A DNA stretch of 64,000 nucleotides from the NCBI RefSeq assembly GCF_000813145.1, contig NZ_BAZF01000011.1:46774-110773 (forward strand), given 5' to 3'. The position numbers and the translations under genes were made by a program. Positions within the stretch are counted from its first letter, which is position 1. Each line of letters begins with the position of its first letter. The notes beneath the pieces were generated by a model that saw nothing but the letters and a program-made list of their open reading frames with translations, was not told where the DNA came from and did no database searches. This DNA comes from Geobacter sp. OR-1 (GTDB lineage Bacteria; Desulfobacterota; Desulfuromonadia; Geobacterales; DSM-12255). Below are positions 52,574 to 62,185 of the stretch, in pieces.

Positions 52574-53807
52574 TTACTGCAAAGTTGTTTTATCCAGTTC
52601 CGGGTATCGGTATTGCGGCAGCGTGTCACCTTCGAATTCGCCCGCCTTGATCTGGAAGACCTGGCCGCTGTGCGGGCCGGATGCGGGGCCGCTGTACATC
52701 TGCAAAGTATTAAAGCCGTAGCGGCGGAAGATATCAGTTGCCTTGTCCAGCAGTTCCCAATGCCACCACGCCTCCGGGCTGCGGTAGCCTTCCAGCGGTG
52801 TCCCTTTTTCCGAGTGGAAAACACTGAAATGGCAAACCACCCCTTTTGACGCCAGGTACTCGATCCCTTCCAGGGTGGATTCCAGCGGCGCCAGGCCGCC
52901 GACAACATTGGAATGGACATTCCCCTTGCCAAAGACATCGACCGCATATTCAAGCGAGTCAACCCAATGCTGCCAGCCGCCATTGCGGTTCTGCTTACCC
53001 GGGCAGATGGCTGCGAACATATTCTTGTCCCATGCCTCCATATTGTGGGAGATGTTGGTAAAAACCGGCTTCCTTGTATTTGTGATGAACCGAAAAATCC
53101 ACCGGGGCCCCGATGATGCCGACGCCATAGAAAGAGTCGTATTTCTCTTTGATGGCATCTGCCACATCAAGATAATATTCCAGTTCACGGCGTTCCGGCA
53201 CGAACCCGCCGGTGATGCGGAAATGGTTGGCTGTTCCTGCCTGACGGGCCAGATGGTATGCTTCGGCAACCTGCTTCGGCGATTTGATGAGCACCTGGTT
53301 CAAAACGCCATCCTTGGCGCGTTCATTGATCGAGCAGAACTGGCACATCTCGCCGTTATCTTTCAACGAACATTCGGAGCTGTACGCAACACTGAAGCCC
53401 CCCTCCTCGTTGACGTTGCCGATATGACGGAATTTTTCACCGCTGCTCAGCAGCTGTTCCGATATGGGGTGAGTTTTGGGAAAGGTGACCTTGCCAATGC
53501 GGGTTTTCTCGTCATAGAGAACCGCGTCGTCACCCTCAACAACCAGCGAATACGGGGTATGTTTCTTGTAGCCGCTTAAATAGCGGGCCGTGACACCATG
53601 GGGCAGCGTCAGGTTGGTCAAACCTTTTTGCCGGTTATACGGTGAAGTATATTTAAGCTTGTCCTGAAACTTGCTGATTTCATCGGCGTTGTAATTGATG
53701 CCGAATTGCGTGAGCAGCAGGCCGAGCTTCGCTTCATCGAGAAGCACCTGTTTTGCCTTTTCTTTAGCTGCTGCTGCCTCTACTGTTGCCTGTTCCGACT
53801 GTGCCAT
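52574..53807 (-). pseudogene. Radical SAM protein with CX8CX2C motif (paralogue 3), frameshifted
   Basis: The 5' frame (start 53807, AAAGGAG upstream) encodes a close homologue of paralogue 2, with ECSLKDNGEMCQFCSINERA (C-x8-C-x2-C) and GIIGAPVDFSVHHKYKEAGF. After that the homology continues in another frame (TNISHNMEAWDKNMFAAICP through YSGPASGPHSGQVFQIKAGE). Removing one T from the T5 run at 53064-53060 restores a protein of about 410 residues. It is either a real disruption or a sequencing error. First gene of an operon with a heterodimeric ABC exporter. Confidence 0.8.
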
Positions 53808-53857
53808 TATGTGTCACTCCTTTCGAGATATCGCTCTGATAACTGTCTGTTTAAATG

Positions 53858-53907
53858 AAAAGAGACCGGCGCCCAAAGGCGATCGGTCTCTAGTTTTCTA
53901 GTCAACC
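53858..53907 (-). promoter_or_regulatory. Repeated leader element with terminator, upstream of radical SAM 3
   Basis: GGTTGA, stem CTAG, 4-base loop AAAA, stem CTAG, A, GACC. GGTT/GACC keeps the outer helix by compensating change. The terminator (53862-53890) runs from GAGACC to GGTCTC, then TTTT. It sits in a 147-base gap after radical SAM 2, so it may be an internal attenuator. Confidence 0.75.
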
Positions 53908-53954
53908 TGTCGTTCGGTTAGAACTGTTATTCGTTTATAGGACAGCGCTGACCG

Positions 53955-55181
53955 TTAATCCAGCGCCGGGAATTTCCATTGCGCCAGCGTGCCGTCTTCC
54001 TCGAACTCACCGTTTTTGATCTGGAAGAGCTGGGCGCTGTGCGGTCCCGAAGCGGGACCACTATGGAGCTGCAGTGTCGTGAAACCGTAGCGGCGGTAAA
54101 TATCGGTCCCTTTGTCAAGGATATCCCAATGAAACGATGCCTCCGGGCTCCGATAGCCGAAAAATGGCGTCCCTTTTTCCGGACGAAACGCGCTGAAGTG
54201 GCAGACTACCCCTTTTGATGCCAGGTATTCGATCCCTTCCAGCGTTGATTCTTTTGGTTCCAGACCACCGACAATCGTCGAATGGACATTCCCCTTGCCG
54301 AAAATCTCCACCGAGCGCTCAAGGGATTCGACCCAGTGTTTATAGCCGCCATTGCGCTTCTCTTTGCCGGGGCAGACAGCGGCAAAAATATTCCTGTCCC
54401 ACACTTCAATATTGGTGGAGATATTGTCGAAACCGGCTTCCTTGTATTTGGGCAGCACCGAAAGATCGGCCGGGGCGCCGACAACGGCGCAGCCATAGAA
54501 CGAGCTGTACTTTGCCCTGATGGCATCGGCCACATCAAGGTAATATTCCAGTTCACGGCGTTCCGGCACAAAACCGCCGGTGATCCGGAAATGGTTGGCG
54601 ACACCGGCCTTGCGGGCAATGTCGTACGCTTCGGCGACCTGTTTGGGTGTTTTAAGCAGCACCGGGTTTCTTTCCCCATCTTTGGCACGTTCATTAACTG
54701 CACAGAAGTAGCAATCCTCGCCCTGATCTTTCAGGGAGCACTCGGTGCTGTAGGTGCAATGAAGCCCGCCCAGGGCACTGACATTGACAATGTCGCGAAC
54801 TCTTTCGCCGGTGCTGAGGAGCTGATCAGCCACCGGATTGCCTTTGTTAAATCTGATTACACCAATTGCTGTTTTTTCGTTATAAAGTACCGGTTTGCCG
54901 CCTTCAACAACCAGCGAATACGGAGTCCAGCGATTGTAATTGCCTCTGGCATTATAGCCATGCGGCAGGGTAAATCCGGTCAACCCTCCGGCACGATTGA
55001 AACCGGATTTCAGTTCAAGCGGATCCAGCAGCGGCTTGATCTCTTCAAGATTGTAATTGATGCCATGCTCGAATAGCTCCAGGCTCATCCTTGCCTCTTC
55101 GATAAGAACCTGTTTTTGTACTTCTTTGTCGTAGGTTTCAGCTTGTGAATCCTCTTTGATTTTCAGTGCTGCATTTCCCAT
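53955..55181 (-). CDS. Radical SAM protein with CX8CX2C motif (paralogue 2)
   Basis: A 408-residue protein with ECSLKDQGEDCYFCAVNERA, giving C-x8-C-x2-C. ITGGFVPERRELEYYLDVAD, NISTNIEVWDRNIFAAVCP and VHSTIVGGLEPKEST follow on the barrel strands. The N-terminal ~130 residues (HGINYNLEEIKPLL and on) are shared with paralogue 3. I chose the ATG at 55181 (MGNAALKIKED), after AAGGAG; 55226 is also open. It follows a PPOX-fold gene and an importer, the same combination as paralogue 1. Reaction unknown. Confidence 0.82.
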   Translation of the reverse strand: MGNAALKIKEDSQAETYDKEVQKQVLIEEARMSLELFEHGINYNLEEIKPLLDPLELKSGFNRAGGLTGFTLPHGYNARGNYNRWTPYSLVVEGGKPVLYNEKTAIGVIRFNKGNPVADQLLSTGERVRDIVNVSALGGLHCTYSTECSLKDQGEDCYFCAVNERAKDGERNPVLLKTPKQVAEAYDIARKAGVANHFRITGGFVPERRELEYYLDVADAIRAKYSSFYGCAVVGAPADLSVLPKYKEAGFDNISTNIEVWDRNIFAAVCPGKEKRNGGYKHWVESLERSVEIFGKGNVHSTIVGGLEPKESTLEGIEYLASKGVVCHFSAFRPEKGTPFFGYRSPEASFHWDILDKGTDIYRRYGFTTLQLHSGPASGPHSAQLFQIKNGEFEEDGTLAQWKFPALD

Positions 55182-55243
55182 GTCCTTTTTCTCCTTAATC
55201 ATATTTGTTGCGTTCTTTTCCGACAATGTGCCGAATCTGCCGG

Positions 55244-55717
55244 CTAATTTTCTTCCTCTTTGCTGAGTGTGAACTTTTCCACATGACCAGGCCCTTTGCC
55301 GTAATCGATGTATTCGATATCCCTGGTTTTTACCTTGAACAGCTGGATATTGGGCAGCTCCCCTTTGGCGATCCGGTCCTTGAAGCGCGGATTACGGTCG
55401 CTCAGAATGCCGACTGCCCAGTCAAGTTCACGCTGCTCTTCTATTGTGTGGGCTTCGCCGATAAACAGGGCGTTTTTCCAGTTGGACAGTTCCTGTCCGT
55501 CATGCTCAAAGTAGAACGACACCCTGTTGTTCTCCGAAATATCGCGGACCTTGGCAGCACCTTTCTTGGTGGAAAAGATAACGTCGTAATCTGCAAGGGC
55601 AAAGCTCCCCAAAGTACGCAACACCGGCGAACCGTCATGGCGAATGTAGGCAAGAGTGGCAAAGCGCGATCCGTTGGCATAACCGGTGATTTCTGATTTT
55701 CTCTGTTCCAGTGGCAT
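55244..55717 (-). CDS. PPOX-fold (pyridoxamine phosphate oxidase-like) protein (module 2)
   Basis: A 157-residue split-barrel protein: RFATLAYIRHDGSPVLRTLG, then YDVIFSTKKGAAKVRDISEN and NRVSFYFEHDG, the typical flavin-site layout of small PPOX-fold proteins. It lies between an importer and radical SAM 2. The 35093-35572 protein has the same fold but low identity. A flavin or F420 redox role is plausible; the substrate is unknown. Confidence 0.82.
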   Translation of the reverse strand: MPLEQRKSEITGYANGSRFATLAYIRHDGSPVLRTLGSFALADYDVIFSTKKGAAKVRDISENNRVSFYFEHDGQELSNWKNALFIGEAHTIEEQRELDWAVGILSDRNPRFKDRIAKGELPNIQLFKVKTRDIEYIDYGKGPGHVEKFTLSKEEEN

Positions 55718-55745
55718 GGGTGACTCTCCTTATCAGTGGTGTTGT

Positions 55746-56522
55746 TTATATCGTATAGGTGAACGGATGTTCGGTATGAAGCTGGAACTCTTCCAGCACC
55801 TCTTCCTTGATCTTGACGAAATCGTAGCTGGCACGGTCACGGGGGCGCGCCAGCGGCACCGGAATTATCTTCTTGATCGTACCGGGACGGCTGGACATGA
55901 CGACGATCTTGTCGGAGAGGACAATGGCCTCGTCAACATCATGGGTGATCATGATCATGGTAATTTTTTCCTGTTTCCAGATCCGCTCCAGCTCCTGGTG
56001 CATGTACATCCGGGTCAGCGCGTCCAGGGCACCCAGCGGTTCATCCAGCAGCAGGATCCCCGGCCGGTTCACCAGAGCACGGGCAATGGCAGCCCGCTGG
56101 GACATGCCGCCGGATAACTGGTGGGGGTAGTGCTTTTCAAAACCTTTCAGCCCTACCAGTTCCAGATGTTCCTGAATCGCCTTGCGCGACTCATCGCTTT
56201 TGGCATCCTTCAGCCCCATCCCCACGTTTTTTTCAATGGATAACCAGGGGAGCAGACGATGATCCTGGAACACGACCCCTCGCTTCAGACTGGGGCCGTT
56301 CAACCGCTGACCGTCGAGCAGGATTTCGCCCTCATACCCCTTTTCGAGGCCGACCACCAGCCGCAGAAAGGTGGTCTTGCCGCAGCCGCTCGAACCGATG
56401 ATGCTGATGAATTCACCCGGCTGGACTGTCAGATTTATATCGTTAAGCACTGTCAGCTCATCATTCCGGCTGCGAAACTTCTTACTCAGATTTTTGACTT
56501 CAAGCGTTCCCAAGCGTTCCAT
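55746..56522 (-). CDS. SsuB/TauB-type importer ATPase (module 2)
   Basis: A 258-residue ABC ATPase: Walker A GSSGCGKTTFLRLVVGL, signature LSGGMSQRAAIARAL, Walker B ILLLDEPLGALD, H-loop ITHDVDEAI. The ATG at 56522 (MERLGTLEV) follows AAAGGA; the upstream GTG at 56537 is rejected. It serves the two permeases encoded just upstream. Confidence 0.9.
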   Translation of the reverse strand: MERLGTLEVKNLSKKFRSRNDELTVLNDINLTVQPGEFISIIGSSGCGKTTFLRLVVGLEKGYEGEILLDGQRLNGPSLKRGVVFQDHRLLPWLSIEKNVGMGLKDAKSDESRKAIQEHLELVGLKGFEKHYPHQLSGGMSQRAAIARALVNRPGILLLDEPLGALDALTRMYMHQELERIWKQEKITMIMITHDVDEAIVLSDKIVVMSSRPGTIKKIIPVPLARPRDRASYDFVKIKEEVLEEFQLHTEHPFTYTI

Positions 56523-56536
56523 ATTTATTCCTTTCA

Positions 56537-57322
56537 CTAACGGTACGACTTTCTCCAGGTACTTAAGCGCGCTTCCAGATGCCCGAACAGCTCGTTGATC
56601 AGAAACGCCACTATGCCGATGACAATGATGCAGACAAAGGCTATATCCGGCTTTTTCCCGTCTCCTGCGCTTGAGAGCAGGTCACCGATACCATAGGCGG
56701 AACGGGTATTGATCTCTGCCCAGACTACCAGCAGCCAGGAAGTCCCCATACTGAGACGGATTCCGGAGACGATGTTGGGGACTGCTCCCGGCACAACGAT
56801 TTTACGAAGCAGCTTAATTCTGTTGTATTCAAAGACCTGGGCAACTTCTAGATAGGACTTGGAAACCGAACGGATCCCTTCAAAGGTACTGAGCAGAATC
56901 GGGAAAAAGGCGCCGATAGAGATAAAGCTGATTTTGGATGGTTCGTTGATGCCGCACCAGACTATGATCAGCGGTATCCATCCGATAATCGGCACCTGAC
57001 GAAGCGCATTGAACAGCGGCGCAAAAAGCCGTTCCGCTGTTGCCGACACTCCCATGGCAACACCGAACAGGAAGCCGAGCGTAGTGCCGATAAAGAACCC
57101 TTCGGCAATGCGAACCAGACTGCTCCCCAGGCTTACCCCAAGCTGTCCGGATTTGATGACTTTGACAAAAGCCTTAGCGACCGCTGGCGGTGACGGCAGA
57201 TATTCGGCGGAAACCAGCTCGTAATGACTAACTGCGCTCCAGACAATGAACAGCGCCAGAAAGCTGACCAAGCCGTGATATCGAGTGCGGATAAAAGTTG
57301 CGACATTCGTTGTAATGCTCAT
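56537..57322 (-). CDS. SsuC-type importer permease (module 2, second)
   Basis: A 261-residue permease with six membrane segments and the EAA loop FEYNRIKLLRKIVVPGAVPN. It is a paralogue of the permease 15 bases upstream, so this importer may use a heterodimeric membrane domain, unlike the single permeases of the other modules. AAAGGA precedes the start. Confidence 0.9.
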   Translation of the reverse strand: MSITTNVATFIRTRYHGLVSFLALFIVWSAVSHYELVSAEYLPSPPAVAKAFVKVIKSGQLGVSLGSSLVRIAEGFFIGTTLGFLFGVAMGVSATAERLFAPLFNALRQVPIIGWIPLIIVWCGINEPSKISFISIGAFFPILLSTFEGIRSVSKSYLEVAQVFEYNRIKLLRKIVVPGAVPNIVSGIRLSMGTSWLLVVWAEINTRSAYGIGDLLSSAGDGKKPDIAFVCIIVIGIVAFLINELFGHLEARLSTWRKSYR

Positions 57323-57337
57323 TACATTATTCCTTTA

Positions 57338-58111
57338 CTACTGTGCATTCTGGGTACGGTGCCAGCCGAGAAACCTGGTTTCCAACAGGCCGAGCAGCCT
57401 GTCCATGGCAAAACCGGTTATGGCAATGACGATTACTCCCACCAGAACGACATCGGTCTGAAACAGACGCCGGGCTATTACCATGACATTGCCGATTCCT
57501 TCCCCCGCTGCCACCAGTTCAGCGCCGATAACCAGCATCCAGGCTTCGCTCAGACTGAGCCGGAGACCGGTAAAGATCGATGGTAGCGCCGACGGCACGA
57601 TGACAGTGCGCAAAAGCCTGAACCAGCCATACTCGAAGACCCTGACCACTTCCAGGTATGAAGCAGGCACGTTTTTGATGCCGTCGTACGTCTTTAGGGT
57701 CATCGGAATGAATGCCCCGCAGGAAATGAAGACAATCTTGAACCACTCGTCAATCCCGAGCCAGAGCAGCAAAAACGGTATCCAGGCGACAACCGGCACC
57801 TGACGGAAAAAATTGAAAACAGGGTTCAGGTATTGTTCCACCGGTTTCCATAAACCCATGGCAGTGCCGAGCAGAAACCCGCTTGAAGCACCGACCAGAA
57901 AGCCGGCGCCGACCCGCAGCAGACTCATTTTCATATTGAGCAGGAGTTCGCCGCTACTCTGCATAACCCACCAGGTTTCAAACAGCACCTTAGGGGGCGG
58001 CATCAGTGTCGAGGGGACAAGCTCGTACCTGGAAAGAAGATCCCACGCCACATAGAGAACGAGAGGTATTATCAGGCCGGTCAGTTTGTTTTTCAGTAAC
58101 TGGATTTTCAT
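57338..58111 (-). CDS. SsuC-type importer permease (module 2, first)
   Basis: A 257-residue permease with EAA loop VFEYGWFRLLRTVIVPSALP. It shares LLWLGIDEWFKI and other segments with the next gene. AAAAGG precedes the start. A GC-rich hairpin at 58147-58171 separates it from the binding-protein gene. Confidence 0.9.
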   Translation of the reverse strand: MKIQLLKNKLTGLIIPLVLYVAWDLLSRYELVPSTLMPPPKVLFETWWVMQSSGELLLNMKMSLLRVGAGFLVGASSGFLLGTAMGLWKPVEQYLNPVFNFFRQVPVVAWIPFLLLWLGIDEWFKIVFISCGAFIPMTLKTYDGIKNVPASYLEVVRVFEYGWFRLLRTVIVPSALPSIFTGLRLSLSEAWMLVIGAELVAAGEGIGNVMVIARRLFQTDVVLVGVIVIAITGFAMDRLLGLLETRFLGWHRTQNAQ

Positions 58112-58146
58112 GGGATGTACCTTTTCGTTACTTCAAACTCGAATAA

Positions 58147-58171
58147 TGCGCCGGGCCGGAGACCCGGCGCA
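58147..58171. repeat. GC-rich hairpin between SBP and permease genes
   Basis: TGCGCCGGG and CCCGGCGCA form a 9-bp perfect stem with a 7-base loop and no T-run. Such hairpins often protect the binding-protein part of the mRNA so it is made in excess (inference). Confidence 0.5.
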
Positions 58172-58178
58172 GCAAGGC

Positions 58179-59225
58179 TTATTTTTTGATCGGGTTACCG
58201 TTGATATCGTAGTTCGGCCAATGGTTTTCGAGCTTCAGTTCCTTCAGCACTTCATCCAGATATTTGCGCTCGTACAGATCTTTTTCCGGATCAAAGGTTT
58301 TGCGGATCAGACCGTTATCCTTGAACAGCACCAGCGAGTCTTTGTACTGTTGGGTCACCTGACCGTCCAGTTTAGGTGATGTCAGGTACTTTATCGACTG
58401 TCCGCCATTGTCCGTAACGAGATCCGCCAGTGCCGTCCCGGTTCTGGTGTTGAACTTCAGGGTCTCATTCTTATTCAGACTGGCCAGATAAAGCCCCTTG
58501 ACATACACCTTGAGAAGGCGTTTGACGATGTCCGGGTGCTTCTTGAGGAATTCTTCCCTGACGACAAACGTGTTGGTATTCTGGTACCTGACATGTCTGC
58601 CCACAGTGGTCCAGATCTCCCTGGCCCTGCCACTGCGGATAAGAGACAGACTGCCGAAGCCGGCATCGATGTCACCGGTAGTAAGCGCTGTTTCAAAGGC
58701 GGTACCTGACGTGTTGATCACCTTGATATCCTTCATGGTCAGGCCGTTGTCCTTCAGGACCTTGATCAGCAGCGCATGGGTCCAGGTTCCAACGTTTACC
58801 CCAACCCGTTTCCCCTTCAGATCCTTGATCGTTCTTATATTAGAATTGGTCGGCACCAGAAGATGGGATGTCCCGCCGCGAACAGCGGCAAGTGCCTTGA
58901 TTTTAAGGCCACCGGCGCGTGCCGAAAGCACCGGAAGATCGCCGTGAGAACCGAAATCGAGCGAGTTGTTTGCCAACCCTTCATTCACTCCCGGACCGGC
59001 GGTCTTGATATAGTTGTACTCAATGGTCCAGCCGTCTTTTTTGAACTCCTCCTCAAACAGGTTCTTGGCCTGAACATAACCCCAGCCACCGGCACTTAAC
59101 GGCCTGCCGGAGCCGCCGGGAAAACCGATTCTAATAACCTTTTCCGGCTGGGCAAAACCCGGGGTGGCGCCAAACACCGCCACGCCAAGCGCTAATATCA
59201 ATAGAATATTTATTGTTTTTTTCAT
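58179..59225 (-). CDS. SsuA-type substrate-binding protein (module 2)
   Basis: A 348-residue periplasmic protein with signal KKTINILLILALGVAVFGA and mature start near QPEKVIRIGFPGG. It contains GLANNSLDFGSHGDLPVLSA and LKGKRVGVNVGTWTHALLIK, close to aliphatic-sulfonate binding proteins. The ATG at 59225 follows AAAAGGAG. It lies 109 bases after the porin gene. Confidence 0.9.
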   Translation of the reverse strand: MKKTINILLILALGVAVFGATPGFAQPEKVIRIGFPGGSGRPLSAGGWGYVQAKNLFEEEFKKDGWTIEYNYIKTAGPGVNEGLANNSLDFGSHGDLPVLSARAGGLKIKALAAVRGGTSHLLVPTNSNIRTIKDLKGKRVGVNVGTWTHALLIKVLKDNGLTMKDIKVINTSGTAFETALTTGDIDAGFGSLSLIRSGRAREIWTTVGRHVRYQNTNTFVVREEFLKKHPDIVKRLLKVYVKGLYLASLNKNETLKFNTRTGTALADLVTDNGGQSIKYLTSPKLDGQVTQQYKDSLVLFKDNGLIRKTFDPEKDLYERKYLDEVLKELKLENHWPNYDINGNPIKK

Positions 59226-59334
59226 CTTGATGGATCTCCTTTTCCTTTGTGCCATTCGGGATTTGTTGTTATCAGAGACTCAGCGTATCGCTTCATCTCC
59301 TCGACCGGGTTATCCGGCATCAGCGCGGACAATG

Positions 59335-60808
59335 CTAAAAACCGAACTGAAACTGCGCCAGGAAGGCATCGTTGTTATAAACCCCGCCATCGCTTCTGTA
59401 GTCACGGGTGATGTTGTAGTTCACCTGCAGCTTGGTGGTTTGAGCAAAGAAATAGTTGAAGCCGATTGTCCAGATGTCGGTTCTGACATCTCTGGCATCG
59501 GTATCCGGAACCCAGCGGTCGAACCGTACGAACGGCTGGTAGGTCAGGGGATAATAGTCATCCCAGCGCTCCTGGGTCTTGATCGAGTTAACAAACTGAT
59601 CGCCGAAGTTGTAGAAAAGGGTGAAGGTGTACCCTTCCTGGTCTGTTTTTTTTAAAGCCATAGGGAACTGTTTTCGTGGTTGCGCCGTTTTTGGTGGTGA
59701 CCGAACCGTTGGTCGGGATCAGGTCGGTGCCATGGGCATACTCCAGGGTGAAGCCGATCGGGGTATTTACATAGGCCAGGTCAACGCCCCAGCGCTCCTT
59801 GTCACCGGTCTGGGTGAAGGTGTCGGTTTTGGTGGACGTGGTAATGGTCGTATTTATCGCCGGAGTCGTGTTGGTGTTAACGGTGGAGGTGTTTGTCGTA
59901 GTTTTGGTTGCAGTATAGTTAGTTCTTCCCCGCAAATATGATGCGCCGAAGGAGAGGCCCCGCAGGATATGGTCATAATTGACAGGAGCGTTCAGCTGTA
60001 CACGGGCAAAAACATCCTTACTGTTGTTGTTCTCGGCGGCATTGGCGCCGGTGCCGTTGATGAGGCCCAGCCAGTACTGGACAGCGGGAACGCGATAGCT
60101 GTAGCCGAAGTCATTCTCCGGCCAAAAATCACCGGCGAGCACAAAGCCGATATCGCGGGCATCGAGACCGAGTTTGGTCGCAAACTGGGCGCCGGCTACC
60201 GTCGGTTTAAACTCTTCCGACGCGGTGGCCTCGATACCGAAGAATTTCTTCTGCTGTCCTCCGGTGATACTCAATCGAGGCCCTTCCTTGTCCAGCGTAT
60301 TGAGAATATTGTAGGTCAAATTCGCATTGGTAATGCTGATGGCGTTTTTATCGGTGGTCAGAAATCCGAGTGAATAGTTGAGATCTTTCCCCTCAACGTA
60401 GTCCTTATAAAGGTTCCCCGAGAAGGTCAGCCCGAAGGACGGCGTGCTGAAGGAATCTACGCCGGAAGCGTTATCTTTAAGAAACGGATTGGTTTTGGCA
60501 TACTTCAACGTGCCGGTGCCGCTTATGGTAAGAAGCCGCTTGGTCGAGACTACGGTCCGGTCAATCCCTTTCTGCCACTGATCGCGCAGCAGCTGTATCT
60601 CTTCCCTGACCCCCTGGATATCGGTCTGGGTTGCCGGTGGCAAACCGGCATCGAACGGTTCATCCTTTTCCGGGATTTGGAGTTGATCCTGAGGCGCAGC
60701 TTCCTCTTGTGCGGCCGGCGTCTCCGGCAACGCGTCTGCTCCGTGAGCAGCAGGCGCGAACAGCGCTGCGGCAATGAAGAGCAAACTCAGATTTGTTCGA
60801 ACCAACAT
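59335..60808 (-). pseudogene. Outer membrane porin (OprO/OprP-like), frameshifted in an A8 run
   Basis: The 5' frame (60808 to 59588) has a signal peptide (LSLLFIAAALFAPAAHG), a coiled-coil-like stretch (DIQGVREEIQLLRDQWQ) and beta-barrel strands. The barrel continues in another frame from about 59650 (QEGYTFTLFYNFGDQFVNSI) to a C-terminal aromatic FQFGF, typical of outer membrane proteins. Removing one A from the A8 run (59653-59646) joins the frames into about 490 residues. The cause is slippage, phase variation or sequencing error. It would admit the importer's substrate. Confidence 0.8.
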
Positions 60809-60908
60809 ATATTCTTCCTCCTGAAATCTGCTTGCCTTCAGTTGTCTGATCAGAAAGGAATATGTTTTGAGATTGATTAAGCTGCGGGTTCCCGCTCACC
60901 AACTGATT

Positions 60909-62177
60909 TCAGTCTGAATCATGGGTTATCAATGATAATTCCGATACGGCTCCTTCCTCCGTCGTCACGCCACCTTCCTGTTCGATCAGAACGTCGGTCC
61001 GGTAAGCCAGCACGACAAGCGCCATAAAAAGCGGTATGAACGTCAGAAAAATATTTTGCGCCCCGAGATATTGGCCAACTATCCCTCCGATCATCGGACC
61101 GAGTGAAATGCCGGCTCCCACGGAGGCGGCGAACAGCGCAACAACCTTCCCCTTTTCACCTTCCATGCGGCCGATTCGGGAAGAGGTCACCAGATTGATC
61201 AATCCCAGGCCAAGCCCCAGTATCACGGCGCTCACAGCCAGGAGTGTGAATGTTGCCGAGATACTGACCATGGCCAGGCCGGTTGAAGTTACCGTGACAC
61301 TCAGCAGGTAAAGCTGAAACTGGGACATTCGCGTAATCAGCGGCCCGGCGGCAAAGACCGTCAGGATGAACACCCCGCCCTCGGCGGTCATCAACAGAGA
61401 TGCGGCAGAGGGTTTCAGGTGCAGGATCTGTATCGTTATCACCACAACGAACGTGCCGAATGTGGCAAAACAGGATGTCGAGAGAGTTTCTGTCAGCAAG
61501 GGGAGATACAATTGGCGCTGACCGATCAACCGGCGGAACTCATTGAGCTGTGTACGAATGATATTGCCCAGTTCGTTGATAGGCCCCTGACGAGCCGGTT
61601 CGCTGTGAAAGAAGAAGACCAGCGAGGCAGGAATCAGCGTCAGAGCTGCCAACAGAATGAAAATGGAACGAAACCCGGCAACACTGACCAGATAGGCGCC
61701 AAATGCCGGGCCGAGAAAGGTAAGACCGATGGACATGGAGCCCTTGAACCAGCCGGCTTTTTCAAGCCCCATGTTCTTCAGGTTTTTAAAGAATGAGGCA
61801 TTCAGCGCCGTCATTTTGAGTGAGCCGAAGAGCCCGGAAATACCCATCAGGCCGATCATGGCAATCGGCACCTTTGCCACCGTCAACCCGAGTGTCGAGA
61901 TGAATCCGGAAAGACTGCCTATCAGGAACAGCTTTTTTGAGCCGAAGTGATCCACCAGAAAACCGGCCGGAATCACCAGCAGCAGCATACCGAGGCCGGA
62001 TATCCCCCTGATGACGCCGATCTGCGCCGTGGATGCGTGCAGGCTCATGGCATAGAGCGGTACAATGATCTGCATCGCCCCGCCCACCGTGCCGGAAACG
62101 ATATTCAGGATCAGGAAGCTGGTGATCAACCCTTTTGGGGTATGTATGTCGTGGCTTTGCTGTTCAGGCATATTCAT
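60909..62177 (-). CDS. MFS transporter
   Basis: A 422-residue major facilitator with twelve predicted segments: GISGLGMLLLVIPAGFLVDH followed by FGSKKLFLIGSLSG between helices 2 and 3, and GPAFGAYLVSVAGFRSIFIL later. Substrate unknown. It starts 73 bases after metK, with a dispersed repeat between, and heads the MFS-porin-importer-PPOX-radical SAM series. It may be read from the metK promoter. Confidence 0.85.
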   Translation of the reverse strand: MNMPEQQSHDIHTPKGLITSFLILNIVSGTVGGAMQIIVPLYAMSLHASTAQIGVIRGISGLGMLLLVIPAGFLVDHFGSKKLFLIGSLSGFISTLGLTVAKVPIAMIGLMGISGLFGSLKMTALNASFFKNLKNMGLEKAGWFKGSMSIGLTFLGPAFGAYLVSVAGFRSIFILLAALTLIPASLVFFFHSEPARQGPINELGNIIRTQLNEFRRLIGQRQLYLPLLTETLSTSCFATFGTFVVVITIQILHLKPSAASLLMTAEGGVFILTVFAAGPLITRMSQFQLYLLSVTVTSTGLAMVSISATFTLLAVSAVILGLGLGLINLVTSSRIGRMEGEKGKVVALFAASVGAGISLGPMIGGIVGQYLGAQNIFLTFIPLFMALVVLAYRTDVLIEQEGGVTTEEGAVSELSLITHDSD

Positions 62178-62185
62178 CCCTGTTC

